DNA from: an uncultured Pelagibacteraceae bacterium
GTDB taxonomy: Bacteria > Pseudomonadota > Alphaproteobacteria > Pelagibacterales > Pelagibacteraceae
NCBI GenBank assembly: GCA_902590285.1
Contig: CACIWE010000003.1
Coordinates: 1-45,000 of the forward strand
DNA: 45,000 nucleotides
Direction of reading: 5' to 3'
Shown here: one piece after another, positions 31,356 to 42,219 of the stretch
Numbering within the stretch: the first letter of the stretch is position 1
Layout of the letters: the number at the start of each line of letters is the position of its first letter
Made by a program: the position numbers and the translations under genes
Notes under the pieces: model-generated
What the model was told of the DNA's origin: nothing
Seen by the model: the letters and a program-made list of their open reading frames with translations, nothing else
The model's database searches: none

Positions 31356-31429
31356 GCCTTGTAGCTCAGTAGTAGAGCAGTACCCTGAAAAGGTATGTGT
31401 CGTAAGTGCGATTCTTACCAAGGCCACCA
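31355..31429 (+). tRNA. tRNA-Phe(GAA) with encoded CCA
   Basis: Cloverleaf: GGCCTTG/CAAGGCC acceptor, GCTC/GAGC D-stem, GTACC-CTGAAAA-GGTAT anticodon arm (GAA), GTAAG-TGCGATT-CTTAC T-arm, ACCA. Confidence 0.93.
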
Positions 31430-31481
31430 TCAACAGTTTTACACATCGAAAAATAAAAATTAATCTGATAATTACTTTAAC

Positions 31482-32882
31482 ATGGATAAAAAAATTGGGC
31501 TTTTTTGGCTAAGAGATGATTTTAGAACTAATAAAAATGATGGACTTATCGAAGCTACAAGAAATCATGATCAAGTAATTGTTTTTTATTTGTATAAAAA
31601 AGAAGCATATCAACAACAAGAAGCTCAAAAATGGTGGCTAAGTAAATCTCTTTTTAATTTTAAAAAACAATTAAATAATTTTAACATTAATCTTGAAATA
31701 GTCGAGACGAATTCGTTCAGAACTTTCTTTGACAGATTAATAAAAAAAAAAGACTTTTCAATTTATTGGAATAAAGTTTATGAACCCGACTATCTGAAAT
31801 TTGATGAATATTTGTTCAGTGCTTTAAAAGATAAAAAAATTCACTATAAGAGATTTAAAGGAAATGTTCTCAATGAAATTAATGAAGTTAAAAAAAGCGA
31901 TGGAACCCCATTTAAGGTATTTACGCCTTTCTGGAGAACAGCAGAGAAAAATTATATTGAGAAAATACCATCAAAAGAAAAAACAATTAAAAAGTGTAAA
32001 AAGAAAATTAATTATTTTAAAAATTGTATTGTTTCAGAAAAGATATTACCTAAAAAAAATTGGTTTAAAAATTTTGAAAATATTTGGTATCCAGATGAAC
32101 ACAAAGCTTTAAAAGAATTACAAAATTTCATTAGAGAAAGAATCGCTAATTATTCTGAAGGACGTAACTACCCTAACATAGATGGAACATCTAAATTATC
32201 TCCTTTTATAAAATTTGGTCAACTTCATGTTGAAACTATATGGGATGAATGCACAAAACAAAAACCTAAAAATATCGGAATTTCAAAATATCTTGCCGAG
32301 ATTGGTTGGAGGGAGTTTAATCACTCGTTAATTAATCACTTCCCACATATGTTAAAAAATAATTATTCAAAAAAATTTGATAAATTCCCCTGGCAGAAAA
32401 ACTCTAAATTATTAAATGCTTGGAAAAAAGGATTAACCGGCTATCCAATAGTTGATGCAGGAATGAGAGAATTATATTCTACAGGATGGATGCATAATAG
32501 AGTAAGAATGATAGTAGGGTCATTTTTAGTTAAACATTTATTAATTGATTGGAAAGATGGTGAAAAATATTTCAGAAACTGTCTTTTAGACTATAGTCCA
32601 GCCAACAATGTTGCTGGGTGGCAATGGGTTGCGGGATGTGGAGCAGATGCAGCTCCATATTTCAGAATATTTAATCCAATATTACAAGGGGAAAAATTTG
32701 ATAAGGAAGGAGAATATGTAAAAAGATGGGTGCCTGAATTAAAGAATTTATCTAAAAAATTTATACATAAGCCGTGGGAATTCAATGATAAAAAATTTAA
32801 ATTAGGAATAGATTACCCTTATCCTATTGTGAAACATGAAAATGCAAGGGTTAAAGCTTTAAACGCATTTAAAAAAATTTAA
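31482..32882 (+). CDS. phrB: deoxyribodipyrimidine photolyase / cryptochrome family
   Basis: IGLFWLRDDFRTNKN, GYPIVDAGMRELYSTGWMHNRVRMIVGSFLVKHLLIDWKDGEKYF, NNVAGWQWVAGCGADAAPYFRIFNP. Confidence 0.93.
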   Translation: MDKKIGLFWLRDDFRTNKNDGLIEATRNHDQVIVFYLYKKEAYQQQEAQKWWLSKSLFNFKKQLNNFNINLEIVETNSFRTFFDRLIKKKDFSIYWNKVYEPDYLKFDEYLFSALKDKKIHYKRFKGNVLNEINEVKKSDGTPFKVFTPFWRTAEKNYIEKIPSKEKTIKKCKKKINYFKNCIVSEKILPKKNWFKNFENIWYPDEHKALKELQNFIRERIANYSEGRNYPNIDGTSKLSPFIKFGQLHVETIWDECTKQKPKNIGISKYLAEIGWREFNHSLINHFPHMLKNNYSKKFDKFPWQKNSKLLNAWKKGLTGYPIVDAGMRELYSTGWMHNRVRMIVGSFLVKHLLIDWKDGEKYFRNCLLDYSPANNVAGWQWVAGCGADAAPYFRIFNPILQGEKFDKEGEYVKRWVPELKNLSKKFIHKPWEFNDKKFKLGIDYPYPIVKHENARVKALNAFKKI

Positions 32883-32883
32883 T

Positions 32884-35448
32884 TCAGACCTTTCCATGAC
32901 AATGTTTAAATTTCTTTCCAGAGCCACATGGACACTTTTCATTTCGACCAACTTTTTTTTTCAATTTAGTATCTTTTATTTCTTCTTGGTTATTTTCACT
33001 TTTTTCATCATTTGATACAACAATATTAAGATTTAGAAGAAATTTGATTAAATCGTTTTTTATTTTCAATAATAAACCCTCGAATAAAACAAATGCCTCT
33101 TTTTTAAATTCAGATAATGGATCTTTCTGACCATATTGCCTTAGGCCTATAACCTGTCTCAATTGTTCTAAGTATTGCAAGTGTGATCTCCATGAAAAAT
33201 CAATAATTTGTAAAAATATTTTTTTTTCTAGATTATTATTTTGATTTTCTCCTAAAATTTCAATTCTTGATTCTTTTTTCTCCGAATATAAATTTTTTAT
33301 TTTTTTAGTAAATTCAGACTTACTTAGTTTTCCAAATTCTAGCATCTCTTTATCATTAACTACATTTCCAGTTATGTTTTTTATTTCTGCAATATAATTT
33401 TTTTCATCCCCAGATTTTTGAAAATTCTCTCTTACCAAGTTTAAATTAATAATTATTTCTTCAAAAAAATCACTTAGAATTTTGTTTATGTTATTTTCTT
33501 TTAAAATTTTTAATCTTTGAGAGAATATGACTTGTCTTTGATCATTCATAACATCATCAAATTTGATTAATGTTTTTCTGATATCAAAGTTTCTACTCTC
33601 AACTTTTTTTTGAGCTCTTTCCATCGCTTTATTTATCCAAGGATGATCAATTGACTCATTTTCTTTTAAACCCAGTTTTTGAAGCATTCCATCAATAGAG
33701 TCACCTCCAAAAATTCTCATTAATTCATCTTGTAAACTTATAAAAAAAATTGTGCTTCCAGGATCGCCTTGTCTACCAGATCTACCTCTTAGTTGATTAT
33801 CTATTCTTCTGCTCTCGTGTCGCTCTGTTCCAATTATGAATAATCCACCCAAACTTTTTACTTTGTCCTCATTTTTTTTTACTTCGTTTTCGTCCTCTTT
33901 TTTTCCGTCATAGATAAAATCTTTATTTCCTCCTAATTTTATATCTGTTCCTCGTCCAGCCATATTTGTAGCTATTGTAACGGCATTAACTTTACCAGCT
34001 TCAGCTATAATATTTGCCTCTTTTTCATGTTGTTTAGCATTAAGGACTTTATGAACTATCTTTTTACTGTTTAAATAAGATGAAATTTTTTCTGATTTTT
34101 CAATGCTAGTCGTACCTACTAACACCGGCTGACCTTTTTTGTTGCATTCAATTATTTTTTTAGTGATCGCATTATATTTTTCTTTTTCAGTTCTAAATAT
34201 CTGATCGTTAAAATCTCTACGTAACATTTTTTTATTCGTGGGAATAGAAACAACTGGAAGTTTATATATATCGAAAAATTCCTCAGCCTCTGTTATTGCT
34301 GTTCCAGTCATCCCAGATAATTTTTGATATAATCTAAAGTAGTTTTGATAAGTTATTGATGCTAATGTTTGATTCTCCTCTTCAACCTTTACGTTTTCTT
34401 TAGCTTCAATTGCTTGATGAAGTCCGTCTGAAAATCTTCTCCCACCTAGAACTCTGCCAGTAAATTCATCAATTATTTGAACCTTGCCATCCTTGATAAT
34501 ATAATCCGTATCTCTATTAAAAAGCAAATTAGCTTTTAAAGCCTGATTTACATGGTGAACTAAATCTAAATTAGCTGGGTCATAAAAATTATTATTTTTT
34601 AATATTCTTTTTTGAATTGCAAGTTTTTCAATTTTATCAATTCCTAAATCAGTAAGTATTACATTTTTATTTTTCTCGTCCAATTCATAATCATTCTTTT
34701 GTAAATGTTTAACAAACTCATTTGATGTATTATAGAGAGTAGTTTTATCCTCAAGTTTGCCAGAAATAATAAGAGGTGTTCTAGACTCATCAATTAAAAT
34801 ACTATCTACTTCATCTACAATACAATAATTGTGATTGCGTTGAACCATATCCTCAATTTCATATTTCATATTATCTCTCAAATAATCAAACCCGAGTTCA
34901 TTATTTGTGGCGTAGGTAATATCGCTTTGGTAATTCCTCTTTCTTTCAAGATCATTAAGATTATTAGTAATACATCCAGTGGTTACTCCAAGATAATTAA
35001 AAACTTTACCCATCCATTCAGAATCTCTTTTAGCAAGATAATCATTAACCGTTACTATGTGAACGCCTTTACCTTCTAAAGCGTTTAGGTATGCAGGCAA
35101 AGTAGAAACTAGAGTTTTTCCCTCTCCCGTTTTCATCTCAGCAATTTTTCCATTGTGTAGAATTAATCCACCAGCCAGCTGAACATCATAATGTCTTTCT
35201 CCTAAAGCTCGTTTTGCTGCCTCTCTGACCAATGCAAAACTTTCTGTGATAATTTCGTCAATTTTTAAAGATCCATTTTGAGCATTTTTTTTGAAATTGA
35301 ATGTTTTTTCTTTAAAATCAGCCTCAGTAAAGGACTTAATTTCATTTTCTTTATTATTAATTGCTTCAATAATGTTTTGAACTTTGTCTAATTCTTGTTG
35401 ATTAGAGCTTTTAAATATTTTACTAAAAGTTCTTGTAAATAGATTCAT
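32884..35448 (-). CDS. secA: preprotein translocase subunit SecA
   Basis: MKTGEGKTLVSTLPAYLNAL, VDEVDSILIDESRTPLIISG, TNMAGRGTDIKLGG, C-terminal KVGRNEKCPCGSGKKFKHCHGKV. Confidence 0.97.
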   Translation of the reverse strand: MNLFTRTFSKIFKSSNQQELDKVQNIIEAINNKENEIKSFTEADFKEKTFNFKKNAQNGSLKIDEIITESFALVREAAKRALGERHYDVQLAGGLILHNGKIAEMKTGEGKTLVSTLPAYLNALEGKGVHIVTVNDYLAKRDSEWMGKVFNYLGVTTGCITNNLNDLERKRNYQSDITYATNNELGFDYLRDNMKYEIEDMVQRNHNYCIVDEVDSILIDESRTPLIISGKLEDKTTLYNTSNEFVKHLQKNDYELDEKNKNVILTDLGIDKIEKLAIQKRILKNNNFYDPANLDLVHHVNQALKANLLFNRDTDYIIKDGKVQIIDEFTGRVLGGRRFSDGLHQAIEAKENVKVEEENQTLASITYQNYFRLYQKLSGMTGTAITEAEEFFDIYKLPVVSIPTNKKMLRRDFNDQIFRTEKEKYNAITKKIIECNKKGQPVLVGTTSIEKSEKISSYLNSKKIVHKVLNAKQHEKEANIIAEAGKVNAVTIATNMAGRGTDIKLGGNKDFIYDGKKEDENEVKKNEDKVKSLGGLFIIGTERHESRRIDNQLRGRSGRQGDPGSTIFFISLQDELMRIFGGDSIDGMLQKLGLKENESIDHPWINKAMERAQKKVESRNFDIRKTLIKFDDVMNDQRQVIFSQRLKILKENNINKILSDFFEEIIINLNLVRENFQKSGDEKNYIAEIKNITGNVVNDKEMLEFGKLSKSEFTKKIKNLYSEKKESRIEILGENQNNNLEKKIFLQIIDFSWRSHLQYLEQLRQVIGLRQYGQKDPLSEFKKEAFVLFEGLLLKIKNDLIKFLLNLNIVVSNDEKSENNQEEIKDTKLKKKVGRNEKCPCGSGKKFKHCHGKV

Positions 35449-35492
35449 TATACACCTATATATGTATTATTAATTTAATTTAAACAGCAATA

Positions 35493-36797
35493 ATGACAAT
35501 AAATATTAAAAATTTCCTAAACGATAAATCAAAATTATCTAAAATGGGAGAGTTTCAAAGCTTAAAACAAATAGACGGCATGGAAATGGCCTCTATATCG
35601 GCTGATTTGTATAAGGATGGTAGAGATGATTTAGCTTTATTTTATTTTGCTAAAGGAGCTAATTATGCAACGTTGACTACAACAAACAGTATTACTTCTG
35701 AGTTCATTCCTTGGAACAATAATTCACATAAAAAAATTATTAAGGGTTTATTAGTAAATACGAAAAATGCAAATACTTTCACGGGCAAACAAGGAAAAGA
35801 AAGTATCGACATCTTAGCCAAAAATTTATCAAGAATCTTAACTATAAAGGAGTCTAAAGATAAAAAGGGTACAACAGAAACAGTAAAAATCAAAGATTTG
35901 ATTTTTGCTTCTACAGGAGTAATCGGTGAAGAATTTCCAGTTGAAAAAATAAGAGAACGCCTCCCAGATTTAGTAGATAGGTTAAGAAAAGACCATAATA
36001 AAATGTATTGGATTAAAATTGCATCAGCGATAATGACAACTGATACAAAACCTAAGCTTGCTTATGAGGAAATTATTGTTGGCGATGAATTAATAAGAAT
36101 TGCTGGAATTGCCAAAGGTTCAGGAATGATAGCTCCAAACCTAGCAACAATGTTATCATTTATTTTTACTAACGCTGATATAAATTCCAATTTATTAAAA
36201 ACACTTTTAAAAAGAGCAGTTGCAAATTCTTTTAATGCTATAACAGTCGACAGTGATCAGTCTACTAACGATATGGTTACAATATTTTCGACAAGAGCAA
36301 TTAAATTAGGTCAAAATATCTCTTTAAATGATAAAGCGGTGCAAAAATTTGAAGTAGCTTTAAAAAAGTTATGCTTAAATTTAGCAAAGCAAATTGTAGT
36401 TGATGGTGAAGGAGCTAAAAAATTTTTAACTATAAATGTAATTAATGCAAAATCTCTAGGAAGTGCAAAAAATATTGCTTTTTCAATTGCTAATTCGCCT
36501 CTTGTAAAGACGGCAGTCGCCGGAGAGGACCCGAATTGGGGAAGAATTGTAATGGGAATAGGAAAATCTGGAGAAGCAGTAGATCAAAAAAAACTTAAAA
36601 TCAAAATTGGAAACTTTGTAGTTGCAGAAAATGGAAGAGTTTCAGAATCTTACGATGAACAAAAATTAAAAGAATATATGCAATGGGGATCCATAGAAAT
36701 AGAAATTAATTTAAAATTGGGCAATGATGCTTTTAAATGTTATACTTGTGACTTCACTCATGACTATATAGATATTAATGCTGATTACAGAAATTAA
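35493..36797 (+). CDS. argJ: bifunctional glutamate N-acetyltransferase / amino-acid acetyltransferase
   Basis: GMIAPNLATMLSFIFTNADI, AVAGEDPNWGRIVMGIGKSGE, ASTGVIGEEFPVEKI. Confidence 0.95.
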   Translation: MTINIKNFLNDKSKLSKMGEFQSLKQIDGMEMASISADLYKDGRDDLALFYFAKGANYATLTTTNSITSEFIPWNNNSHKKIIKGLLVNTKNANTFTGKQGKESIDILAKNLSRILTIKESKDKKGTTETVKIKDLIFASTGVIGEEFPVEKIRERLPDLVDRLRKDHNKMYWIKIASAIMTTDTKPKLAYEEIIVGDELIRIAGIAKGSGMIAPNLATMLSFIFTNADINSNLLKTLLKRAVANSFNAITVDSDQSTNDMVTIFSTRAIKLGQNISLNDKAVQKFEVALKKLCLNLAKQIVVDGEGAKKFLTINVINAKSLGSAKNIAFSIANSPLVKTAVAGEDPNWGRIVMGIGKSGEAVDQKKLKIKIGNFVVAENGRVSESYDEQKLKEYMQWGSIEIEINLKLGNDAFKCYTCDFTHDYIDINADYRN

Positions 36798-37220
36798 ATG
36801 ATTAAATATATTTTAAAGTGTCACAAAGAACATGAATTTGAAAGTTGGTTTTCTGACTCGGAAGAGTTTGAAAAGTTAAATAAAAGAAAATTGTTAGAGT
36901 GTATTTATTGTTCATCCAAAAATATTAAAAAGTCTATTATGGCTCCGATGATCTCTAATTCTCAAATAAAAGACCATAAAAATTTAAAAATAAACAGTGA
37001 GTTAAAAAACGAAAAATATAATCTCCTTAAATTAAGGGAATTTATTGAGAAGAATTTTGAGTATGTTGGACGAGACTTTAGTAAAAAAGCTAGAGAAATT
37101 TATTATGATAAAGAAAGTAAAAAAGCTATTTATGGCACGACTTCTCAAGAAGAGAGAGATGAATTGGCCGAGGAAGGTATTGACTTAATGTCTATTCCTT
37201 GGGTAAGCAAAGATAATTAA
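36798..37220 (+). CDS. DUF1178 family protein
   Basis: MIKYILKCHKEHEFESWFSDSEEFEKLNKRKLLECIYCSSKNIKKSIMAPMIS; Cys pairs. Confidence 0.88.
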   Translation: MIKYILKCHKEHEFESWFSDSEEFEKLNKRKLLECIYCSSKNIKKSIMAPMISNSQIKDHKNLKINSELKNEKYNLLKLREFIEKNFEYVGRDFSKKAREIYYDKESKKAIYGTTSQEERDELAEEGIDLMSIPWVSKDN

Positions 37221-37945
37221 TTTTTTAAACTGCAAATAATATAATTTACAGAAAGATCTTTAGATTTTTTCCATTTTTGAGAAAAAGGATTAAATTTTAA
37301 ACCTTTTAAATTTAATGTAGAAAATTTTTCTTGATTTAAAAGTTGCTCTAATTCCTCAGGTTTTATGAATTTATTCCAGTCATGGGTACCTATTGGAAGC
37401 CATCTTAAAATATATTCAGCTCCAATAATCGCTTTAATATAAGATATAAAAGATCTGTTTAAAGTAGCCGTAAACATTAAGCCGTTTTTCTTTAATAGTT
37501 TATAACAAGATTTAATATATAAATTAACATTTTCTACGTGTTCAACAATTTCAAGATTTAAAATAATGTCATATTTTTCTTTTTCATTTAAATTTTCTGG
37601 GGATTTATTCAAATAGTTAATTTGAAGACCGCTTTTTTTTGAATGTAGTCGAGCAACATTAATATTTTTTTCAGATGCGTCTATACCAGTCACATTAGCG
37701 CCTAGTCTAGCCATAGGTTCACTAATTAGTCCGCCCCCACAACCTATATCTAAAATGTTCAATCCTTTTAAAAAAAAGTTTTTGTTATTTTCAATCTTTA
37801 AATGTTTTTTAATATTGTCTGTAATATACTCTATTCTGATAGGGTTAAACATATGTAATGGTTTAAATTTTCCTTTAACATCCCACCATTCATCAGCGAG
37901 TTTGGAAAACTTTTGAATTTCTTCTTTATTTATAGTAGTACTCAT
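37217..37945 (-). CDS. ubiG: 3-demethylubiquinone-9 3-O-methyltransferase
   Basis: FSKLADEWWDVKGKFKPLHMFNPIRIEYI, LNILDIGCGGGLISEPMARLGANVTGID. Confidence 0.94.
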   Translation of the reverse strand: MSTTINKEEIQKFSKLADEWWDVKGKFKPLHMFNPIRIEYITDNIKKHLKIENNKNFFLKGLNILDIGCGGGLISEPMARLGANVTGIDASEKNINVARLHSKKSGLQINYLNKSPENLNEKEKYDIILNLEIVEHVENVNLYIKSCYKLLKKNGLMFTATLNRSFISYIKAIIGAEYILRWLPIGTHDWNKFIKPEELEQLLNQEKFSTLNLKGLKFNPFSQKWKKSKDLSVNYIICSLKN

Positions 37946-37999
37946 TTTGTAAATTTAAATTAATATTAATATCTATATTTTATTATAATACATTCTTAA

Positions 38000-39211
38000 A
38001 TGGTTAAAAAAGTATTAAAGTTTGGCGGAACATCTGTTGGAACAACTGAAAGAATACAGCATGTTGCAAATATTATTAAAAAAGAGCGATCACTTGGAAA
38101 TCAGGTTATTGCTGTAGTTTCAGCGATGGCCGGTAAAACAAATGAACTTGTAAAACTATCTAATGAAATTTCTGATGAATTTGATAAAAGAGAGTTTGAT
38201 GTACTTTTATCTTCTGGGGAGCAGGTAACCTGCGCGCTTCTGTCAGGGGCATTAAATAACTTAAAAGTCAAAGCAAGATCCTGGTTAAGTTGGCAGATTC
38301 CTATACTCACAGACGGAGGACATAGCAATGCAAGGATAATTAATATTCATGTTGAGAAAATTAATAAGTATTTAAATGAAGATGAAGTTGTGATTATTCC
38401 AGGTTTTCAAGGAATTTCTAAAAATGGGGACATAACGACCATTGGTAGAGGAGGTTCAGATGCAACAGCTGTTGCCATAGCAAAAATATTCAATGCTGAC
38501 TCTTGTGAAATATACACCGATGTAGATGGAGTTTATTCTACTGATCCAAATAAGATACCGGTAGCAAAAAAAATTAATAAAATATCTTACGATGAAATGC
38601 TGGAGCTATCATCTCTGGGAGCTAAAGTAATGCAATCATCAGCAGTGCAAACTGCCTTAATGTACGATATCCCCTTAGAAGTAAAATCAACATTTAGCAA
38701 TAGGAAAGGAACAAAAATTTTTAGCCAAGAAAATATTGATTATACAAAGAGCGTCACTGGTGTAGCATACTCTAAAGATGATGCAAAAATTACAATTATT
38801 GGTGTAAATGATAAACCAGGAGTTGCTGCCAATATTTTCGAACCTTTAAGCAAGTCCCAAATAAATGTAGATATGGTTATACAAAATATATCTTCAGATC
38901 AAAAAACTACTGATATTACATTTACTGTTAAAAGAAATGACATTTTAAAAACAAAAGAAATTTTAAAAAATAATAGACAAATTGCTTATAAAAAAATTAT
39001 CCACAATGATAAAGTTGCAAAAATTTCTATAGTTGGAGCTGGAATGGTCTCTACGCCGGGTGTAACTTATAAAATGTTTAGAGCTTTATCAGATGAAAAT
39101 ATTAATATTTTAGCTATATCTACCTCGGAAATTAAACTTTCCGTTATTATTGAAGAAGACATGACATTAAAAGCTATAAAAAAATTACACACAATTTTTG
39201 ATTTAGATTAA
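38000..39211 (+). CDS. lysC: aspartate kinase
   Basis: [51 protein letters not shown]-terminal ACT domains. Confidence 0.95.
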   Translation: MVKKVLKFGGTSVGTTERIQHVANIIKKERSLGNQVIAVVSAMAGKTNELVKLSNEISDEFDKREFDVLLSSGEQVTCALLSGALNNLKVKARSWLSWQIPILTDGGHSNARIINIHVEKINKYLNEDEVVIIPGFQGISKNGDITTIGRGGSDATAVAIAKIFNADSCEIYTDVDGVYSTDPNKIPVAKKINKISYDEMLELSSLGAKVMQSSAVQTALMYDIPLEVKSTFSNRKGTKIFSQENIDYTKSVTGVAYSKDDAKITIIGVNDKPGVAANIFEPLSKSQINVDMVIQNISSDQKTTDITFTVKRNDILKTKEILKNNRQIAYKKIIHNDKVAKISIVGAGMVSTPGVTYKMFRALSDENINILAISTSEIKLSVIIEEDMTLKAIKKLHTIFDLD

Positions 39212-39212
39212 A

Positions 39213-40298
39213 ATGGAAATTAGACCATACAGAACAATTAATAGAAAAGTTACTAAGAAAATTAAAGTCGGTAATATTAGTGTCGGAGGCGACTCTCCAG
39301 TGAGTGTCCAGTCAATGACAAATACCCTAACTACAGATATTAAAGCTACAATTAATCAAATACACCGCTTAGAGGAAGCAGGTGCAGATATAGTTAGGGT
39401 CTCTTGTCCAGACGAAGAGTCAACCAAAGCACTTAAAGGTATTGTAAAAGAAGTTTCATCCCCAATCGTAGCTGACATACACTTTCACTATAAAAGAGCG
39501 ATTGAAGCAGCGGAAATGGGAGCAAGTTGTTTAAGAATTAATCCGGGAAATATAGGAACAAATCAAAGAATTTTAGATGTAATAAAAGCAGCCAAAAATA
39601 ATAATTGCTCAATAAGAATTGGCGTTAATGCAGGATCTTTAGATAAGGCTTTATTAGAAAAATACAAAGAACCTTGTCCTGAAGCTTTAGTAGAAAGCGC
39701 TCAGCAGAATATAAAACTTCTTGAAGATAATGATTTTTTCAACTTTAAGATAAGCGTTAAATCATCAGATATTTTTTTAACAGTGAAAGCTTACAGAAAA
39801 TTATCAAAAATATGTGATTATCCTTTACACTTAGGCGTAACGGAAGCTGGGGGTTTATTTACTGGTAGCATTAAATCCTCAATAGGAATTGGACAACTTC
39901 TTATGGAAGGAATAGGTGATACAATTAGGGTCTCATTATCGTCAGATCCTGTTGACGAAGTAAAAGCTGGATTTGAAATTCTTAAATCTTTAGGAATTCG
40001 CTCAAGAGGAGTAAATATTATATCTTGTCCGTCATGTGCTAGACAAGCATTTCCAGTTATTGAAACAGTTAAAATATTAGAAAAAAAATTAGCTCACATT
40101 AAAAAACCAATTAATCTCTCAATTATAGGATGCGTAGTAAATGGGCCTGGAGAAGCTGCACAAACTGAAATAGGATTGACAGGCGGAGGTCAGGAAAATA
40201 ATCTTTTATATATCTCAGGAGTCCCACATTCAAAAGTAGCAAGTTCTGAAATTATAGAAAAAGTTGTTAAACTTGTGGAAGAAAAAGTCAAAGATTAA
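39213..40298 (+). CDS. ispG: 4-hydroxy-3-methylbut-2-en-1-yl diphosphate synthase
   Basis: [51 protein letters not shown]. Confidence 0.95.
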   Translation: MEIRPYRTINRKVTKKIKVGNISVGGDSPVSVQSMTNTLTTDIKATINQIHRLEEAGADIVRVSCPDEESTKALKGIVKEVSSPIVADIHFHYKRAIEAAEMGASCLRINPGNIGTNQRILDVIKAAKNNNCSIRIGVNAGSLDKALLEKYKEPCPEALVESAQQNIKLLEDNDFFNFKISVKSSDIFLTVKAYRKLSKICDYPLHLGVTEAGGLFTGSIKSSIGIGQLLMEGIGDTIRVSLSSDPVDEVKAGFEILKSLGIRSRGVNIISCPSCARQAFPVIETVKILEKKLAHIKKPINLSIIGCVVNGPGEAAQTEIGLTGGGQENNLLYISGVPHSKVASSEIIEKVVKLVEEKVKD

Positions 40299-40306
40299 TC
40301 ATAAAT

Positions 40307-41383
40307 ATGGTTCCTATAGATAAGGTTAAAGATATAATTATTAGACATGACGCTTTAGAAAAAGAGTTAGCATCAGGCAATATTGACTCAAAATTATTTG
40401 CCAAGAAATCAAAGGAGTATTCAAGCCTTGGTAATATAATCTTAATAGCTAAAAAATATGTAAATTTTGAAAACGAAAAAAAAGATCTTATCCATTTAGT
40501 AGAAGATAAAAAAAATGATCAAGATATAATAGATTTGGCTCAAAAAGATTTAAATGACCTTATTGAAAAAAAAGAAAAATATGAAAATGAATTAAAATTG
40601 TTTTTGCTACCAAAAGATGAAGACGATAATAAAAATGCTATTGTAGAAATTAGAGCAGGAACAGGAGGGTTAGAGGCCTCACTTTTTTGCGCTGATTTGT
40701 TCAAGATGTATGAAAAAGTTTGTTCAAAAAAAAAATGGAAGCTAGAAATTATAAATATTTCTAAAAGCGAGGCTGGTGGATTTAAAGAGGTAATTTTTTC
40801 GGTAAATGGAGATGATATTTATTCTTATTTAAAATATGAGTCGGGTGTTCATAGAGTCCAAAGAATTCCAGAAACTGAAACTCAAGGAAGAGTTCATACT
40901 TCCGCAGCCACAGTAGCAGTTCTTCCGGAGGCTGAAGAAGTTGATATAGAAATTAAAGACTCGGACTTAAGGATAGATGTTTTCAGAGCAGGGGGTCCAG
41001 GCGGCCAATCAGTAAATACCACAGATAGCGCAGTAAGAATTACTCATATTCCAAGCGGAGTTGTTGTTAGTCAACAAGACGAAAAATCTCAACATAAAAA
41101 TAAAGCTAAAGCGTTGAAGATTTTAAGATCAAGAGTTTATGAAGCTGAAAAAATAAAAAAAGACCAAGAAAGATCCTCTAATAGAAGAAGTCAAATCGGA
41201 TCAGGAGATAGATCAGAAAGAATAAGAACTTATAATTTTCCTCAAGGAAGAGTGACTGATCATCGAATTAATTTAACTTTGCATAAACTTGATGAATTTT
41301 TAAGCGGTGAAATTCACGAAGAAATGAATCAAGAATTACGTTTAAAAGATCAAAATTTAAAACTTGAAAATTTGAATTCATGA
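40307..41383 (+). CDS. prfA: peptide chain release factor 1
   Basis: [43 protein letters not shown] (GGQ). Confidence 0.96.
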   Translation: MVPIDKVKDIIIRHDALEKELASGNIDSKLFAKKSKEYSSLGNIILIAKKYVNFENEKKDLIHLVEDKKNDQDIIDLAQKDLNDLIEKKEKYENELKLFLLPKDEDDNKNAIVEIRAGTGGLEASLFCADLFKMYEKVCSKKKWKLEIINISKSEAGGFKEVIFSVNGDDIYSYLKYESGVHRVQRIPETETQGRVHTSAATVAVLPEAEEVDIEIKDSDLRIDVFRAGGPGGQSVNTTDSAVRITHIPSGVVVSQQDEKSQHKNKAKALKILRSRVYEAEKIKKDQERSSNRRSQIGSGDRSERIRTYNFPQGRVTDHRINLTLHKLDEFLSGEIHEEMNQELRLKDQNLKLENLNS

Positions 41384-42219
41384 AAACATTAGAACTAATT
41401 AAAACAGGGTCTGATTTACTTAAAGAAAAAAATATCTCTTCATTTATATTAGACTCAGAGTTATTGCTTTCAAAAACTCTAAATAAATCAAGAGAAGAAA
41501 TTTTGATTAATTTAGAAAAAGAAATAAAAGAGAAAGATATAAATATTTTTAAAGAATATTTAATAAGAAGATCAAAAAGTGAGCCGATGGCTTATATTTT
41601 AGGTGAAAAAGAATTTTGGAGCAAAAAATTTAAGGTGAATGAACACACATTAATCCCGAGACCTGAAACAGAATTATTAGTTGAAGAGTTATTGAAAGTA
41701 TTTAATAAAAAAAAAATTTCAATTTTAGATGTAGGAACGGGTACAGGTTGTATTATTATTAGCTTAATAGGTCATTTAAATAAATCTTTTGGAATAGGCA
41801 TTGATATATCTAAAAACGCCGTTTCTTTAGCAAAAAAAAATGCAACCACTCATGGGCTAGATCAAAAAATTAGATTTTTTAATAAATCATTTGAAAATAT
41901 ATTTAGTAAAAAATTCGATTTAATTGTGTCTAATCCACCATATATAGAGAGAAAAAATATAAAAAATTTGAGAGATGATATTAAAAAATACGAACCTAGA
42001 ATGGCCCTAGATGGAGGTAATGATGGACTTGACCTTATTAAAAAAATTATCTACAAATCTACGAATATCTTAAAGATTAAAGGTATGCTCGCCTTAGAAA
42101 TTGGTAACGAGCAAATTAAAAAAGTTTCAAAAATTTTAATTGAAAATAACTTTAGAATTAAAAGTGTTATTAAAGATTATAAAGATAATGTTAGAGGCGT
42201 ATTAGCTTATTATAAATAA
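41380..42219 (+). CDS. prmC: peptide chain release factor N(5)-glutamine methyltransferase
   Basis: [42 protein letters not shown]. Confidence 0.95.
   Translation: MKTLELIKTGSDLLKEKNISSFILDSELLLSKTLNKSREEILINLEKEIKEKDINIFKEYLIRRSKSEPMAYILGEKEFWSKKFKVNEHTLIPRPETELLVEELLKVFNKKKISILDVGTGTGCIIISLIGHLNKSFGIGIDISKNAVSLAKKNATTHGLDQKIRFFNKSFENIFSKKFDLIVSNPPYIERKNIKNLRDDIKKYEPRMALDGGNDGLDLIKKIIYKSTNILKIKGMLALEIGNEQIKKVSKILIENNFRIKSVIKDYKDNVRGVLAYYK

Noticed and set aside
28109-32785. ORFs 28109-28381 (-), 30439-30645 (-), 30638-30862 (-), 31864-32112 (+), 32591-32785 (-)
   Set aside because: All lie within murA, hisD or phr in other frames without domain evidence.
37984-37989. TATAAT 10 nt before the lysC ATG, suggesting a leaderless transcript
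   Set aside because: No acceptable -35 at normal spacing, and TATAAT-like strings are frequent in such AT-rich DNA.
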